NCBI RefSeq assembly: GCF_950295315.1
Contig: NC_080168.1
Location: forward strand, 71,600,008-71,664,007
Length of the DNA: 64,000 nt
Reading direction: 5' to 3'
Origin: Erinaceus europaeus
Taxonomy: Eukaryota; Chordata; Mammalia; Eulipotyphla; Erinaceidae
Within the stretch, counting starts at the first letter, position 1; each line of letters begins with the position of its first letter. The position numbers and the translations under genes are program-made. The notes beneath the pieces were generated by a model. The model made no database searches. It had not been told where the DNA came from and worked only from the letters and a program-made list of their open reading frames with translations. Below, one piece after another: positions 10,905 through 22,029 of the stretch.

Positions 10905-11100
10905 TTTTTGCTACCAAGCTTGGTACATATACAATGACTCTATGATGGTCATTTTTTTTCCTTATTGATAAATGATGAGAAACAGAAAAAGAAGGAGAGA
11001 GAGAGAGAGATAGGAGAGACACCTGCAACACTGTTCCATTGCTCATGAAGCTTCCTCTTTGCAGGTGGGGACAGAGGTTCTTGTACCTGGGTCTTCTCTT
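10905..11100 (-). mobile_element. SINE type 2, diverged long form
   Basis: Minus strand: TTATTTTTGCTACCAAGCTT extension, GA-rich middle, ACACCTGCAACACTGTTCC, TTGCAGGTGGGGACAGAGG. The head is truncated near 11100. Confidence 0.75.
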
Positions 11101-11489
11101 TCTTTTCACATGAGTGAGCAGACTGATTCAGGGAAGCTTCTAGAAGCTGTCACTCCTCTCCTGTCTGAGTGCATAGCCCACAATCCTCTGTCTGTCTGAA
11201 CAGTCTCCACACCAGTTTGGGAAGCAGCTTGGAGGCCAGGCTCTGTCATCCCAGTCAGGCTGTTCCCACAGAGCCCAGTTCCTCCTCTGGGGCCTTTAGA
11301 CCTCCCAGTAGAGGAGGGGTGACAGAAGTTGGCTCCCAGATCTCAAGGGAGGGCCTTTTTCCCCAGCTGTTTGTTTTGGAGGCAGCTGGACAGGAGGAGT
11401 TGGCAGTGATTCGGGTACTAATGAATTCCTGTGGTGAGGTCCAAGCCGCATGCCATATTCAGTCTCTCCTGAGATCCACCAGCATGGCA

Positions 11490-11535
<46 letters not shown>

Positions 11536-12804
11536 TCTCAGAGAGCAGAGCCCTGAGTGAGATTCAAGGTCTAAGGTTCCTGGGTTGCTCTGGGCTCCTC
11601 CACAGTGGAGCCGGGGAGAAGAATAAGTTGTATTGTAGCTGTGTTAACAGGAGTCACCAAGGAGCCTCTTCTAATGATGTCTGACCACAAAGCCAGACAC
11701 TCAAGGGTGCTGTGACAGCTCCATCTGGCCTGGGAGACAGAAGCTGAGCAGCTTGTTTTCAACTTCAAGAGCTCCCGAACTATAGCAGATGTGGCCCTAG
11801 GTCCTTTGAGAGGAGTAGTTGAGACTCAAGACAGTGTGCAAGAGACAACCTGAGGTTCCCACACATGAAGGTGACATGCGTACAGTCTGGCTTGAAGAAG
11901 GCTTGAACCCAGGAAGAAAGGGGCACACTGGGGTCTTCCTGGCCGGCATGTGATAGGGGAGGGGGTGTTTAGTGGAAAGATTATGGCACCACAGCAACCA
12001 GGAGGCAGGACATGAGACATGTTCATGTAACAGATATAGGACATGTCATCTGGGCCTCTGGGAACCTGGATGGATGTGTTTGGAGCTGGAAGCCTCAGTA
12101 GCCTGGGAAGAGAGAAGTGACTTCACACTCTGGCCAGAAGTCCTCTGGACCAGACAGTCTGTCAGGTGGGTGGCCAGAAGCTTCTGGAATATCAGCATAG
12201 TGGCCCACCCACACTCATGGCTGTGTGCCTGTAGTTCTCCCGGGAGCATGGAGATGCCCTCCATCCCGTAATTAGGCATACCTCTGGCATCTCTGACCTC
12301 ACCTTGGCAGGGCCTGGTCTGTCTGGGACTCTGAGCCCAAAGGGGGTACTGGGCTTCTTCCTCCAAGAAGCACAGCCTGCAGTTGCCTGCCCACAGCACC
12401 TGTGTCAGCTCCTGGGTCCCCCAGTCCTCTGTATTGATGGGAGAGCCTCCCCTCTTCCAGAAATTCTGCACCCCAGCATGGCTGGCCCAAGATCAGTGGC
12501 AGTGCTCTTGGTGCCTGACTGCTGTGCCCTCCTGAGTGCTCCTGGGGACTGCAGCGGGGTCCCTCTCTCTCAGTCCTCTCACCCTTCCTCCTTGGCCAGT
12601 GCTCTATACTTGCTCCCTAGTAAGGCATGGGATGCTTCCTTTGTCCTCCAAACTTGCTCCACCACAGGCCACACTGTCACTCCAGCTTCTGCACAGAGGG
12701 GGCAACTTTATTGCCACTGGGACCTACAGGCAGAGGCTGGAGTTCCTGCACCACAGTCACCCCTCCACCTCCACCCACTTCTAAGAAGACTCAGCCTTTC
12801 ATGC
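11101..12804. other. Single-copy, GC-richer stretch; no gene supported
   Basis: The longest repeat-poor stretch of the first 20 kb, interrupted only by a TG array at 11491-11534. Overlapping open frames of up to 187 codons occur at 12304-12867, but several frames are open at once on both strands, no domain is recognisable and composition is Ser/Pro/Leu-rich. It could hold non-coding regulatory sequence or an old decayed repeat. I see nothing specific. Confidence 0.4.
11491..11534. repeat. (TG)n microsatellite
   Basis: Uninterrupted TG array. Confidence 0.98.
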
Positions 12805-13010
12805 AGATGGAGGTGGGGGAGAGCGGGCAAAACAGCTCACCTGGACGACCTGCTGTGGCATGTATGAGAGACCCAGGTTCTAGCCTGGCCTCAATCACAC
12901 TGGAGGAAGCTTCAGTGCTAAAGTCTCTCTTCCCTTTTTCTGTCCCCCTTTCTGAAGATGTTACTGCAGAATGGCATGACAAAAAGTAGCAATAAGGCAA
13001 AAAAAAAAAA
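12805..13010 (+). mobile_element. SINE, type 5-like
   Basis: AAAACAGCTCACCTGGACGA as head, ACCCAGGTTCTAGCCTGGCC as B-box region, CACTGGAGGAAGCTTCAGTG, a CT-rich part and an A-rich tail at 13000. Confidence 0.75.
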
Positions 13011-13019
13011 GAATATATA

Positions 13020-13612
13020 TATGGGACAGAAATGAGAGAGGGAGAGAGAGAGAGAAAGGGAGAGAGAAGCAGGGAGGGAGAGGGAGAGGGAGGGAGAGGA
13101 AGAGAGGGAGGGAGAGAGAAAGGTAGAGAGAAAGGTAGAAAGAGAGAGGTAGAGAGGTAGAAAGAGAGGGAGAGGGAGAGAGGGAGAAGGAGAGAGGGAG
13201 AAAGGGAGAGGGAGAAAGGGAGAGGGAGAAAGGGAGAGAGGGAGAGGGGGAGGGAGAGGGGGAGAGGGAGAGGGAGAGGGGGAGAGGGAGAGAGGGAGAA
13301 GGAGGGGGAGAGGGAGAGAGGGAGAGAGGAAGAGAGGGAGAGAGGGAGAAGGAGGGGGAGAGGGAGAGAGGGAGAGAGGAAGAGAGGGAGAGGGAGAGAG
13401 GGAGAGGGAGAGGGGGAGAGGGAGAGAGGGAGAGAGGGAGAGGGAGAGAGGGAGAGGGAGAGAGGGAGAGGGGGAGAGGGAGGGGGGAGAGGGAGAGGGG
13501 GAGAGGGAGAGGGGGAGAGGGAGAGGGAGAGAGGGAAAGGGAGAGGGAGAGGGAGAGGGAGAGGGAGAGGGAGAGGGAGAGGGAGAGGGAGAGGGAGAGA
13601 GAGAGAGAGAGA
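13020..13612. repeat. Long purine minisatellite (GGGAGA)n
   Basis: About 590 bp of almost uninterrupted G and A, based on GGGAGA/GGGAGAGA units with variant higher-order blocks (for example GGAGAAGGAGGGGGAGAGGG recurs). It lies between two SINE-like elements. The 261-codon antisense Ser/Pro/Leu frame is an artefact. Confidence 0.97.
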
Positions 13613-13876
13613 TATGGAGTGAGCGAGCTCTAGCTCTGGCTCTGACCAGACAGGTTGTTGGGACTGAACTCCATCTAAGGTCTACATGACTAGCACCCCC
13701 CACCTGAGCCCCATTCCCAGCTGCTGAAATGGTGAGTCTAGAGAACAGTGAGCAGCTGTGTCAGCCCATGGCACTCCAGAGCACCACTGCACCACAGTGG
13801 GCAAGGAACCCAGGCGCTCAGGTTTGTCAGTGGGGCTGTGCTGCTGAGCCACCTACGCTGCCCCTTCAAATTGCCC

Positions 13877-13913
<37 letters not shown>

Positions 13914-13927
13914 ATGTGCGTGTGCAA
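13613..13927 (-). mobile_element. Diverged tRNA-type SINE with (GT)n
   Basis: The minus strand has a tRNA-like head in the 13800-13860 segment (AACCCAGGCGCTCAGG and GCTGAGCCACCTACGCTGCC on plus). A GT array follows at 13880-13910. Assignment is tentative. Confidence 0.4.
13880..13910. repeat. (GT)n microsatellite
   Basis: Uninterrupted GT array. Confidence 0.98.
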
Positions 13928-15050
13928 CAGATTTTATTTATTATTATTATTTATTTTATTAGTGACAACATTGATTTACAAAATTATGAGATGACAGGGG
14001 TGTAATTTTGTACCATTCCTACCACCAGAGTTCTGTGTCCCCATCCCCTCCACTGGAAAATAGTAGTAGTTCTTCCAAGGTCATAGGTAGGGGATTACTA
14101 TTAATTCTGTAACGATCTATATTTATACATATTTTTTCTGTTTCTTTCTTTTTTAAAAATTTTTATTTATATAAAGGAAACACTGACTATTTATACACAT
14201 TTATCCATTTTTTCTATGTTTCTGCCTTCCCTTCCTTTCTAAGTTACACCTACACCAATTGTTACTTCCAAGTATCCTTCCTTTTTTCTTCTCTCTCTGG
14301 GTCCTGATGGAATTGGAGTTCAGAGCCCTCTGGTTGTCTTTCCCTAACATTAAGTTAATGGGGTCTGCCTTGTTTGAGTGTTTTTACTAGACTGCTGAGT
14401 TTATTCAGTCTAAGTTTAATTGGTTAGAGAATTAATGACGCCTTCTTAAAATTTTTTTTTCTTATCTTCATTTATATCTTATTTATTGGATAGACACAGC
14501 CAGAAATTGAGAGGGAAGGAGGTGAGAAAGAGGGGAAGAAACAGAGAGACACCTGTAGCCTGCTTCACCACTTGTGAAGCTTTCCTCCTGCAGGTGGGGA
14601 CCAGGGCTTGAACCTGCATCCTTGAGTTTTGTAACGTGTGCTCAATCAGGTGCGCCACCACCTGGCCCCTAATGATGCCTTCTTTAGGCTGTTCTACCAG
14701 GATCCCAGGCTTAATAGCTCTAAGTCTAATCACAGAGGGTTATTAAGCACTTCTACTCTGTGTTATATAATTGTCCCTTGCTTATGGACACATGTTCATT
14801 TGAACCCAGTACCCTAGGCCCTAGCCTGTAACTAGTTTCTATAACTTTGTTAGATAATGAGCCATCTGAAATGGAACTAGGTAGTCCCATGTGTCAGGAA
14901 AGATCTCGCTAGATTAGAGGAGTTGGGAGGCTGACATCTGAGGCTTGGTGTCTCTGGTGACAATCTGCAGTAACAAGTCAGTAGTGGCATAACTTGGCCT
15001 GGTAGCACTGATTAGTTGAAGTTAACAGAGGCAGTATGATGGTAAAGGAA
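13928..15050 (-). mobile_element. R1 retroposon, older form, split by a SINE
   Basis: Starts with the R1 3' end on the minus strand (TTAGTGACAACATTGATTTAC, ACAGGGGTGTAATTTTGTACC, CCACCAGAGTTCTGTGTCCC) and continues through GGGTCCTGATGGAATTGGAG. It is interrupted by a type 2 SINE at 14448-14669. A short piece at about 14140-14186 looks like a second R1 3' terminus with flanking duplication. The 5' limit is uncertain. Confidence 0.65.
14448..14669 (-). mobile_element. SINE type 2 inside R1
   Basis: Minus-strand type 2: TTATTGGATAGACACAGCC, CTGCTTCACCACTTGTGAAG, CTCAATCAGGTGCGCCACC. TSD TAATGACGCCTTCTT (14433-14447) against TAATGATGCCTTCTT (14670-14684). Confidence 0.93.
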
Positions 15051-15061
15051 AACCTTCCTTG

Positions 15062-15180
15062 ATTTTTAAAATAATATATTTATTTTATTTGCTAAGATAG
15101 AAATTGAGAGAGAAGGAGAGATAGAGAGATATAAAGAAGAAAGATACCTGCAGTTCTGGTTCACCACTCATGAAGTGCCA
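15062..15180 (-). mobile_element. SINE type 2, truncated
   Basis: Minus-strand tail and CT-rich region (AATTGAGAGAGAAGGAGAG) with TTCACCACTCATGAAG. The head is missing. Confidence 0.7.
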
Positions 15181-15248
15181 CCCCCAGCTCAAGCACCTAG
15201 ACCTCTCCCACTTTATTTTTAAAAGGTCTATTAAAACTGTGGCTCTGG

Positions 15249-15527
15249 AGAGTTGGGCGGTAGTGCAGCGGGTTAAGCGCACATGGCGCAAAGCACCAGG
15301 ACTGGCGTAAGAATCCGGATTCCAGCCGCCGGCTCCCCACCAGCAGGGGAAGTCGCTTTACAGGTGGTGAAACAGGTCTGTGGGTGTCTTTCTCTCCCCG
15401 TCTTCCCATTCTCTTTCCATTTCTCTCTGTTCTATCCAACAACGACGACAACAGTAACTACAACAATAAAACAAGGTCAACAAAAGAGAATAAGTAAATA
15501 TTTAAAATAATAATAAACTATTTAAAA
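15249..15527 (+). mobile_element. SINE type 1
   Basis: Full copy: AGTTGGGCGGTAGTGCAGCG head, CATGGCGCAAAG, CACCAGCAGGGGAAGTCG, CT-rich middle, ACGACGACAACAG tail. TSD AAAACTGTGGCTCTGG (15233-15248) against AAAACTGTGACTCTGG (15528-15543). Confidence 0.95.
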
Positions 15528-15794
15528 AAAACTGTGACTCTGGTGAGATGTAGGAATTTGTCTGAGAAATAATGAGCTCTGCTTTAGTAAATGGTGATGT
15601 AGGGGGAGGAAGGGGCTGGTTTCCTGTACAGATCTGAACATCTACAAGGCAGCTCAGCCCAGCCCAATTTGCACCGTATTACTCCCCCTCCCCCCCACCA
15701 GCCAGCATCTGCACTTGGCAGGTGCTCAGGATAGCAAGGAGGCCCAGAACCCTGGGGCCACAGAACAGGATTATGGGAAGCTTCCAGGAAGTGG

Positions 15795-15925
15795 CCCAGG
15801 AGCTGGCACAGTGAGTAGAGTGCTGGGCTTGGGTGCAAGAGGTCCTGAGTTTGACCCCAGGCATCATATGTGCCAGAGTGAAGCACTGGGTCTCTCTTAA
15901 AGAAATGAATATTTATATATTTAAT
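15795..15925 (+). mobile_element. SINE type 4
   Basis: AGGAGCTGGCACAGTGAGTA head, GAGTTTGACCCC B-box, CATATGTGCCAGAGTGAAGC, then an AATAAATG-type tail that runs into an AT-rich tract. Confidence 0.8.
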
Positions 15926-16385
15926 AAATGAACATTTATTAATGAGAGGTTAATTTATATAAACAAGTATTGATTTCTTAATGAGGGAGAAATTAATTTA
16001 ACTTATTAAATTAGATTAATAACCATGCTCATTAAATGTATATAGATATTTATTTATTGAAGTATATAAAAACTTATTTATTAGGCATACACAAGAATTC
16101 ATTTATTTAACATGTATTTATTGAATATATAAATATTTATTTGCTAGACATAGATATTTATTAAAAATACAAATATTGAATAAATAGTAAACAATTACTA
16201 AATATTAAATAAATTACCTAGTAAAATAAATAAAATAAAACAATAATTTGATAAATTATTAAACAAATAATCTACATATGACATTGTTTTATTAAATGAA
16301 TTTACTAATAGTCATATTAATGTTATACATTAAATATCTTGAATATGAATGTTATTTATTTAATACATGACCCTTAAAAAAGATA
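15903..16385. repeat. AT-rich low-complexity tract (ATTTATT/TTAAATA)
   Basis: Nearly 480 bp of very AT-rich sequence with recurring TATTTATT, TTTATTAAA and TATTTATTG words, possibly a degenerated tandem array seeded from the tail of the preceding SINE. No coding signal. Confidence 0.7.
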
Positions 16386-16529
16386 AAAGCAGTCAGGCAC
16401 TATAAGATGTTTTCATGATCTAAAACTGTCTGTCTGAAGCAAGCAAAGCGTTCCTAAGACTTGTGAGAACTATGGTGGTTCTCTTTGGAAGATGGGAGGG
16501 GAGGTGTGATGTGGAACTATATACACTGT

Positions 16530-16580
16530 AATCTTAAATATTAATCACAATTTTAATCTTAAATATTAATCACAATTTTT
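16530..16580. repeat. Two tandem 25-bp AT-rich units
   Basis: AATCTTAAATATTAATCACA recurs at 16530 and 16555, followed by a degenerate third version. Confidence 0.85.
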
Positions 16581-16619
16581 ATTAACTATTAATCACAAAT
16601 TAAAAATGAAAAAAAAAAC

Positions 16620-16745
16620 TTGCCTGAATGGGCTGAGCTGGTAGCATAATGGTTGTGTAAAATAGAGGTGCTAGGTTCAATCCTTAGTACCACCATAAGT
16701 CAGAGGTGAGCAGTACTCTAGTGAAAAATAAAATAAATAAAAAAT
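16620..16745 (+). mobile_element. SINE type 3
   Basis: GGTAGCATAATGGTTGTGTAA head, GGTTCAATCC B-box, AGCAGTACTCTAGTGAAAAA end. Confidence 0.88.
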
Positions 16746-17335
16746 AAGAGTAAAATTACTTAAAGTTGAAGCAAGTGTGGAAGTAGAAGGAACCCACAGG
16801 GAAACACACAAAAGGACCCTGAACTGCAGTCTGCCTAAATCTGTTTCCAGTCCCCAACTGGGTCACTCCCTTCCCACCCCCAGTCTCTCTCTAGAATGTG
16901 TGTTTCCTCCTCCCAGAGTGAGATAGCAGACAGGGTTCGGACGCCAGTCTGGTGTTGACCCCAGTGCTCTAAGCTACATTAGATTTCTGGGTGCTGGAGT
17001 CATGATCTAATTAAAAGATTTTCAAAGTTCCCGGGCTCAGTCATTACAATCTACTATTCACCGGAGAAGATGGGCTTGACCACAGAGACTTCAAAGAACA
17101 GGCCACAGGGAATGCCAAGCAAAGCAGAACTCCCCTCTTCAGGTGTAAAGTTTGTAGGCTTATTCATTCAAAGAACATCTCAGTAAGAAAGTCTTATATT
17201 GTTAAAATCTTTTGAGGGATCACCAAAACTAGTGTTTGTGGTAGCTGCCCCACTGTCTGTTTCCAACAGCTGTGACCTCAAGGGGTCTAACTTCTCTTCA
17301 TTCTCACCAACACTTAAAATTTCCTCTTTCCCCTC
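16746..17335. other. No gene recognised
   Basis: Single-copy-like sequence without known repeat landmarks or a supported open frame. Confidence 0.4.
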
Positions 17336-17398
17336 CCTCTCCTTCCTTCCTTCCTTCCTTCCTTCCTTCCTTCCTTCCTTCCTTCCTTCCTTCCTTCT
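17336..17398. repeat. (TTCC)n microsatellite
   Basis: CCTT array of about 14 units upstream of a minus-strand L1 3' end. Confidence 0.96.
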
Positions 17399-17464
17399 CT
17401 CCCCATTCCTTCTTCCCTTGCCAATTTTTGAAAAGTGGCATTTCTCTCTCTCTCTCTTTTCTTC

Positions 17465-17650
17465 TTTTTAAAAAAAATTTCTTTATTGGGAGATTAATGC
17501 TTTGCATTCGAAAGTAAATACAATAGTTTGTACATGCATAACATTTCTCAGTTTTCCACATAACAATACAACCCCCACTAGGTCCTCTGTCATCCTTTTT
17601 GGACTTTCTGTACTTCCCCCCACCCCCAATGGGGAGAGTATTTAAGATGG
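17465..17650 (-). mobile_element. L1 3' UTR end
   Basis: Minus-strand copy of the same L1 3' UTR as at 784-1015: TTTGTACATGCATAACATT, CATAACAATACAACCCCCAC, CTCTGTCATCCTTTTTGG. It has a single copy of the 54-bp unit. Confidence 0.85.
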
Positions 17651-17835
17651 ACATGCAATTTTAAATTGGCTTTTTTTCTCAGTTTATTTTTAGAATCTAC
17701 TTTAGAAGCATTTTCTTTTCTCTTGCTCTCTGGATTCTATTGTTGCTTTTGAGAAGTCACTGTGATCAACATTCCCCTGCAGATGGTTCATCTTTTACCT
17801 GGAGGCCACTTGTAGGAAGATTCATTTCTCTTTCT

Positions 17836-18130
17836 TTTTTTTAATTTAATTTATTTGTATTTATTTTTAATATTTATTTATTCCCTTTTGTTTTCCTTGT
17901 TTTATTGTTGTTATTGATGTCGTCATTGTTGGATAGAACAGAGAGAAATGGAGAGAGGAGGGGATGACAGAGAGGGGGAGAGAAAGATAGACACCTACAG
18001 ACCTGCTTCACCTCTTGTAAAGTGACCCCCCTGCAGGTGGGGGGCCAGGGGTTCGAATTGGGATCCTTATACTGGCCCTTGCACTTTGCACCATGTGTGC
18101 TTAACCTGCTGTGCTACTGCCCAACTCCCC
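17836..18130 (-). mobile_element. SINE type 1
   Basis: Minus strand: TATTTATTCCCTTTTG tail, GACCTGCTTCACCTCTTG, CCCCTGCAGGTGGGGGGCC, head ending at CTACTGCCCAACTCCC. TSD CATTTCTCTTTCT at 17823-17835 and 18131-18143. Confidence 0.94.
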
Positions 18131-18143
18131 CATTTCTCTTTCT

Positions 18144-18849
18144 GTTCTGTAGCTACAGCATGTAGTGTCTAGCTGTGGCTTTGTTTTTTATTGAGCTTGG
18201 GAGTTTTTGTGGTTTCTGAGAATTCATGCTTTTCTTCATTTCTAGAAAATTGTGGTATATTTAACTCCACTCCATGTTTATCAATTCCTTTTTTATATTG
18301 TTCATCTTGTTATCTCCCAGGGCAGTTTTCTGAGTAATTTCCTTTGATTCATTATCCAGTTCTGTGATTGTCTCTTCAACTGTACCTAGTCCATTATTTA
18401 ATCCTCTCAAGGTGGGGGGGGCTCATTCTTAATGATAACAGTTTTAATTGCCAGAAGTTCTAGTTGAGTCGTTTTCAAATCTTTTTATGGAGTGAGAGGT
18501 CTTGTTTGTTTACTATTAATTCTTTATCTTGATCATTGCTTTAATCATTTAAAACACACTTACTTTGAAATTCTTCTAGGCTTCCAGACTAAGAGTGCCT
18601 TTGTCATCTGCTTTTGTATAATGTTCACTGAAGATATAACCCTTTGAACATATAGTTTTAACATCCTGTTTTATTTTGGCCACTACTTCTCCCTCTTCCC
18701 TTATTAGTATTAAAACTCACATCTTCAGGTTACTAAGATGTTCACCTAACTCTCAGCCCCATTTAAATTAGTGATGATAGGACTTTCAGCAAACCTTAAG
18801 GGGGGCACAGGACCAAATCCAGAGTCATTCATCATTTATATGTCAGACT
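18144..18849. other. No gene; T-rich unidentified sequence
   Basis: T-rich on this strand. It resembles an old antisense repeat that I cannot name. The flanking 17650-17822 appears to belong to the same unit. No coding frame is supported. Confidence 0.35.
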
Positions 18850-19010
18850 CAGGGGCCAGGTGGTGTTGCTCCCAGTAGAGCACACATAACACCATGTATG
18901 AGGTTATAGGTTCAAGTCTCTAGTCCTCACCTGCTGGAACAGTGGAGGTGTGTACATCCTGAGCTTCCTCATTAATTTGGGTGGAAAAATATAAATAAAA
19001 TAAAATAAAA
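18850..19010 (+). mobile_element. SINE type 2, diverged
   Basis: GGGGCCAGGTGGTGTTGCTC head, AGGTTCAAGTCTCTAG, AAATAAAATAAAATAAAA tail. Confidence 0.75.
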
Positions 19011-19449
19011 GTCAAACTCTGAAAGGGAAGAAAGTAAAAGAGGTCCAAGAAGGAATGACAAGTAGGGAGAGTGTGATGTCAGAGAATCAAAGATAGGGGA
19101 GTGTGCCAAATACGAGGAAGTGGCTCACTAGATGAAACATTAATTAGTTAGATGAAAGGAAGACAGAGAAGTGGTGAATGGATAAGTACCTATACACAGA
19201 ATGACTGAGTGAGGTAGCATTTCTACTGATAACTTGTTGAACTTCCACACTGTTTTCTATAGTGGTTCCACCAATCAGCTTACTAACAGAGCACAAGGGT
19301 TCCTTTCCCTCCACATCCTCATCAACATTCATTTCCTCTATCACGTTCACAGCTAAAATAATATTCCATTGCATGGATATACTACTGCTTTTTATTTGCT
19401 TGTGCAGCAGTTGAGAGTCATTTGGTTGTTTCTGTTTTGATATTCTAGG

Positions 19450-19715
19450 GATTTTTATTTTATTTCTTTATTGGGGAATTAATGTTTTACATTCAACAGT
19501 AAATACAATAGTTTGCACATGCATAACATTTCCTTGTTTTCCATATAACAATACAACCTCCCACTAGGTCCTCTGTCATCCTTTATGGACCTGTATTCTC
19601 TCCCCACTCCCACCCCAGAGTCTTTTACTTTGGTGCAATACACCAATTCCAGTTCAGGTTCTACATGTGTTTTCTCCTCTGATTTTGTTTTTCAATTTCT
19701 GCCTGAGAGTGAATT
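19450..19715 (-). mobile_element. L1 3' UTR end
   Basis: Minus strand: TTCTTTATTGGGGAATTAATG, TTTGCACATGCATAACATTT, CCACTAGGTCCTCTGTCATCC once, then TTTTACTTTGGTGCAATAC and CCAGTTCAGGTTCTAC, which mirror 670-780. Confidence 0.85.
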
Positions 19716-20599
19716 CTAGGGATTTTAAAGGCAATTAAAAATATGACTTTGTTGATTGCTCTAGTGTGGAGACACACTGAACTCACTTTGACTGAATCCT
19801 GAGTGCCTGGCTGGTGATGGCTTAGTCCACTGCCCCTACTCCTTCCCACAACCATACTCCTTACAAGGGACAACATTCAGTGAAGACTGCACACTGGGTT
19901 GAACCTCAGCATGCCTCTTCTTGGCTTACTTGTCCATGGTAGCATTAGTACCCACTGTGAGAAAATGGTGATCAACAGGCCCCACCCAACTCCTGCTGTG
20001 TTCCTGACATCAAGATCTAGATGCTTATGCAATAAAAAACTGACAAGAGGCCAGTTAACCCCAGACCAGGTTACCACTGGGTACTGTGTTTGAACATTTG
20101 GAGGCCAGCTTCTGGCGTCAAGAACCCAGGTGTTTCTCCAAGGGGAGCCCATGTTAGAGTATTAAGAGGATAGATGGCATGTAGTCAGTGTGTGGATGAG
20201 AGGGGCCCTCTAATCTGCCCATGGTCAAGCCTGCCCCCCCTTCAAGTCAGCCTCCCAGCTGCATTGTGGGCAGGGAAACCCCTCAAGTTAAGGATGGTCA
20301 GTACCCCCAAGCTTGAAGTGGACCCAGGCCTATAAGTTTCCTAGGCTTCCTGAGGCAGATAGGTTTCAGGTGGGGGCTATGGCTCAGGACTGCCACTTTG
20401 AGGTACATGGGAAATCCCCCGCAGGGCTTAAGCATTGACTTCGCAGGGAAGCTCTGAGCTAGCTTAAAGGGACACAGGTGGGCAGACGGTATTATGTTTT
20501 GATTTACAGGACTGGAAATGGGGGATAAGAGAAAGGGGTCCCAGCCCTGTGTCTATTCTGTCTCAGTTAGATCTCATTTTATTTTTTTTAAACAGTGAC
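19716..20599. other. Single-copy-like; no gene supported
   Basis: Neither strand shows a known repeat or coding domain. The minus-strand 91-codon frame at 19877-20152 has no recognisable motif. Confidence 0.4.
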
Positions 20600-20790
20600 A
20601 CAAGGGATTGGATGTTGGCTCACATGGTAAAGTGCACACATTACCATATGTGAAGTTTGAGTTCCAGGTCCCCACCTGAAGGGGGGAGACTTCATGAGCG
20701 GTGGAGCAGTGCTACAGGTCTCTCTCCTGCTGATTTCTCTCTCCTTTTTTCTCTCTTATTATCTACCAAAAAGAAAGAATAATTTTTAAA
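20600..20790 (+). mobile_element. SINE type 2
   Basis: TGGCTCACATGGTAAAGTGC head, GTCCCCACCTGAAGGGGGG, CATGAGCGGTGGAGCAGTG, CT-rich end and A-rich tail. Confidence 0.8.
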
Positions 20791-20879
20791 AAAAATTTGA
20801 AAAGGCCACTGGGAACAGTAGAATTGTGAAGGCACTGAGACCCAGTAATAATCCAGGTGGCAAGAAAAAAAGTTAGTGA

Positions 20880-21075
20880 CTTGAGGCTGAGTGGTGGTGT
20901 TCCTGGTAGAGTGCACACATTACAGTGTGAAAGGACCAGGGATCAAGCCCCTGGTCCCCACCTGAAGGGGGGATGGTTCATGAGTGGTGGGTTAGTGCTA
21001 CAAGTGTCTCTGTATCCTTTCTGTATCCTCCATCCACTCTCAGTTTCCCTGTCTCTATAGTAAATAAATAAGTAG
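20880..21075 (+). mobile_element. SINE type 2
   Basis: GAGTGGTGGTGTTCCTGGTA head, GGATCAAGCCCCTGGTCCCC, CATGAGTGGTGGGTTAGTGC, GTAAATAAATAAGTAG tail. Confidence 0.85.
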
Positions 21076-22029
21076 CAGTGGCACAAGGTCACCCCATTGT
21101 CCAACTGTTTCATAATGTGACTGTTGCCCTCTTGTCTGGTCAGATAGCGTCTCAGGGAACAGGAGCCTGGGTTGCCTCTGGGAGACCTCTAGACACAATA
21201 TGCAAGTAGGGATGCATGTGTGGGGCAGCAGGTGGTGGGCACCAGCCTCAGGGGGATTCTTCAGTCACTTAGGAGTTCTCTCATACCTCTGCTTTAGCTC
21301 CTGCTGGCGGGGACCCAGATGGAGGAACTCAATGTTGAGGCAGCTATCAGACCAGCAGGTTGAGTCCTCATCAGCAAGGGGGACATGGAGCCCAGCAGAG
21401 TGTGTGGGGAAGGCCGAGCTCTGTGGAGCATGGAAGCATCCTCTGCAAATATTTGCCTGGCCCCATCGTGTTGGAGACAAAGGCTTTGCCCTGTGCCCCG
21501 GGGTGGAGACCACCAGGCAGCTGTGCCAGGCAGGTGATCTCAAGGGCCTTCCACTGAAGCTGAGTGTTACCTACTGGGATGTCAAAGGCTCTGCTGGGCA
21601 CATCCGTTGGCCTAGCCGCTCCCTGACTCTGTCAATCACTGCCAAGGACAACACCAGTCAGGGTAGGGAGAGTGTCTTGGCTACATGCTAGGCAGCCTTC
21701 CCTGGGGGAAGATGGATGGAGCCAGAAGCTGACACCAGGGCCACTTCCTTCCCCCAGGACCATGAGGCCACAGCCTTTGGGACCACAGTGAACCCAGAAC
21801 ACAATGCAATGTGGTGAGATCCCACTGGAGTCACTCACAGAACCTGGGGGAAGGGGGGTGGATGGGATTGGGGAAGAGGCAGCAGAGACACTAGTAGGAC
21901 TTTTTCTTTGAATCCAGGGACTCCATGCCTGTATGACTCTACCTGCCATTCCTGATAGTCTTTGTCTTAATTTGATTTTTTTTTATCATTTTACATATCA
22001 TTCATCATTTTTACCATTTAACATATCAA
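21076..22029. other. Single-copy-like, GC-richer; no gene supported
   Basis: Open frames overlap on both strands at 21200-21691, the longest being 163 codons, but none shows a recognisable domain, and splice-like structure cannot be judged by eye. I would not call an exon here. Confidence 0.4.

Noticed and set aside
12304..12867. 187-codon plus-strand open frame in repeat-poor, GC-richer DNA
   Set aside because: Overlaps other open frames on both strands, shows no domain, signal peptide or periodicity that I can see. GC-rich sequence gives long chance frames.
12918..13703. 261-codon minus-strand open frame
   Set aside because: Translation of the (GGGAGA)n array; pure low complexity.
21200..21691. 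163-codon plus-strand open frame
   Set aside because: No recognisable family, and overlapping antisense frames are also open. Not supportable as an exon without transcript or conservation data.
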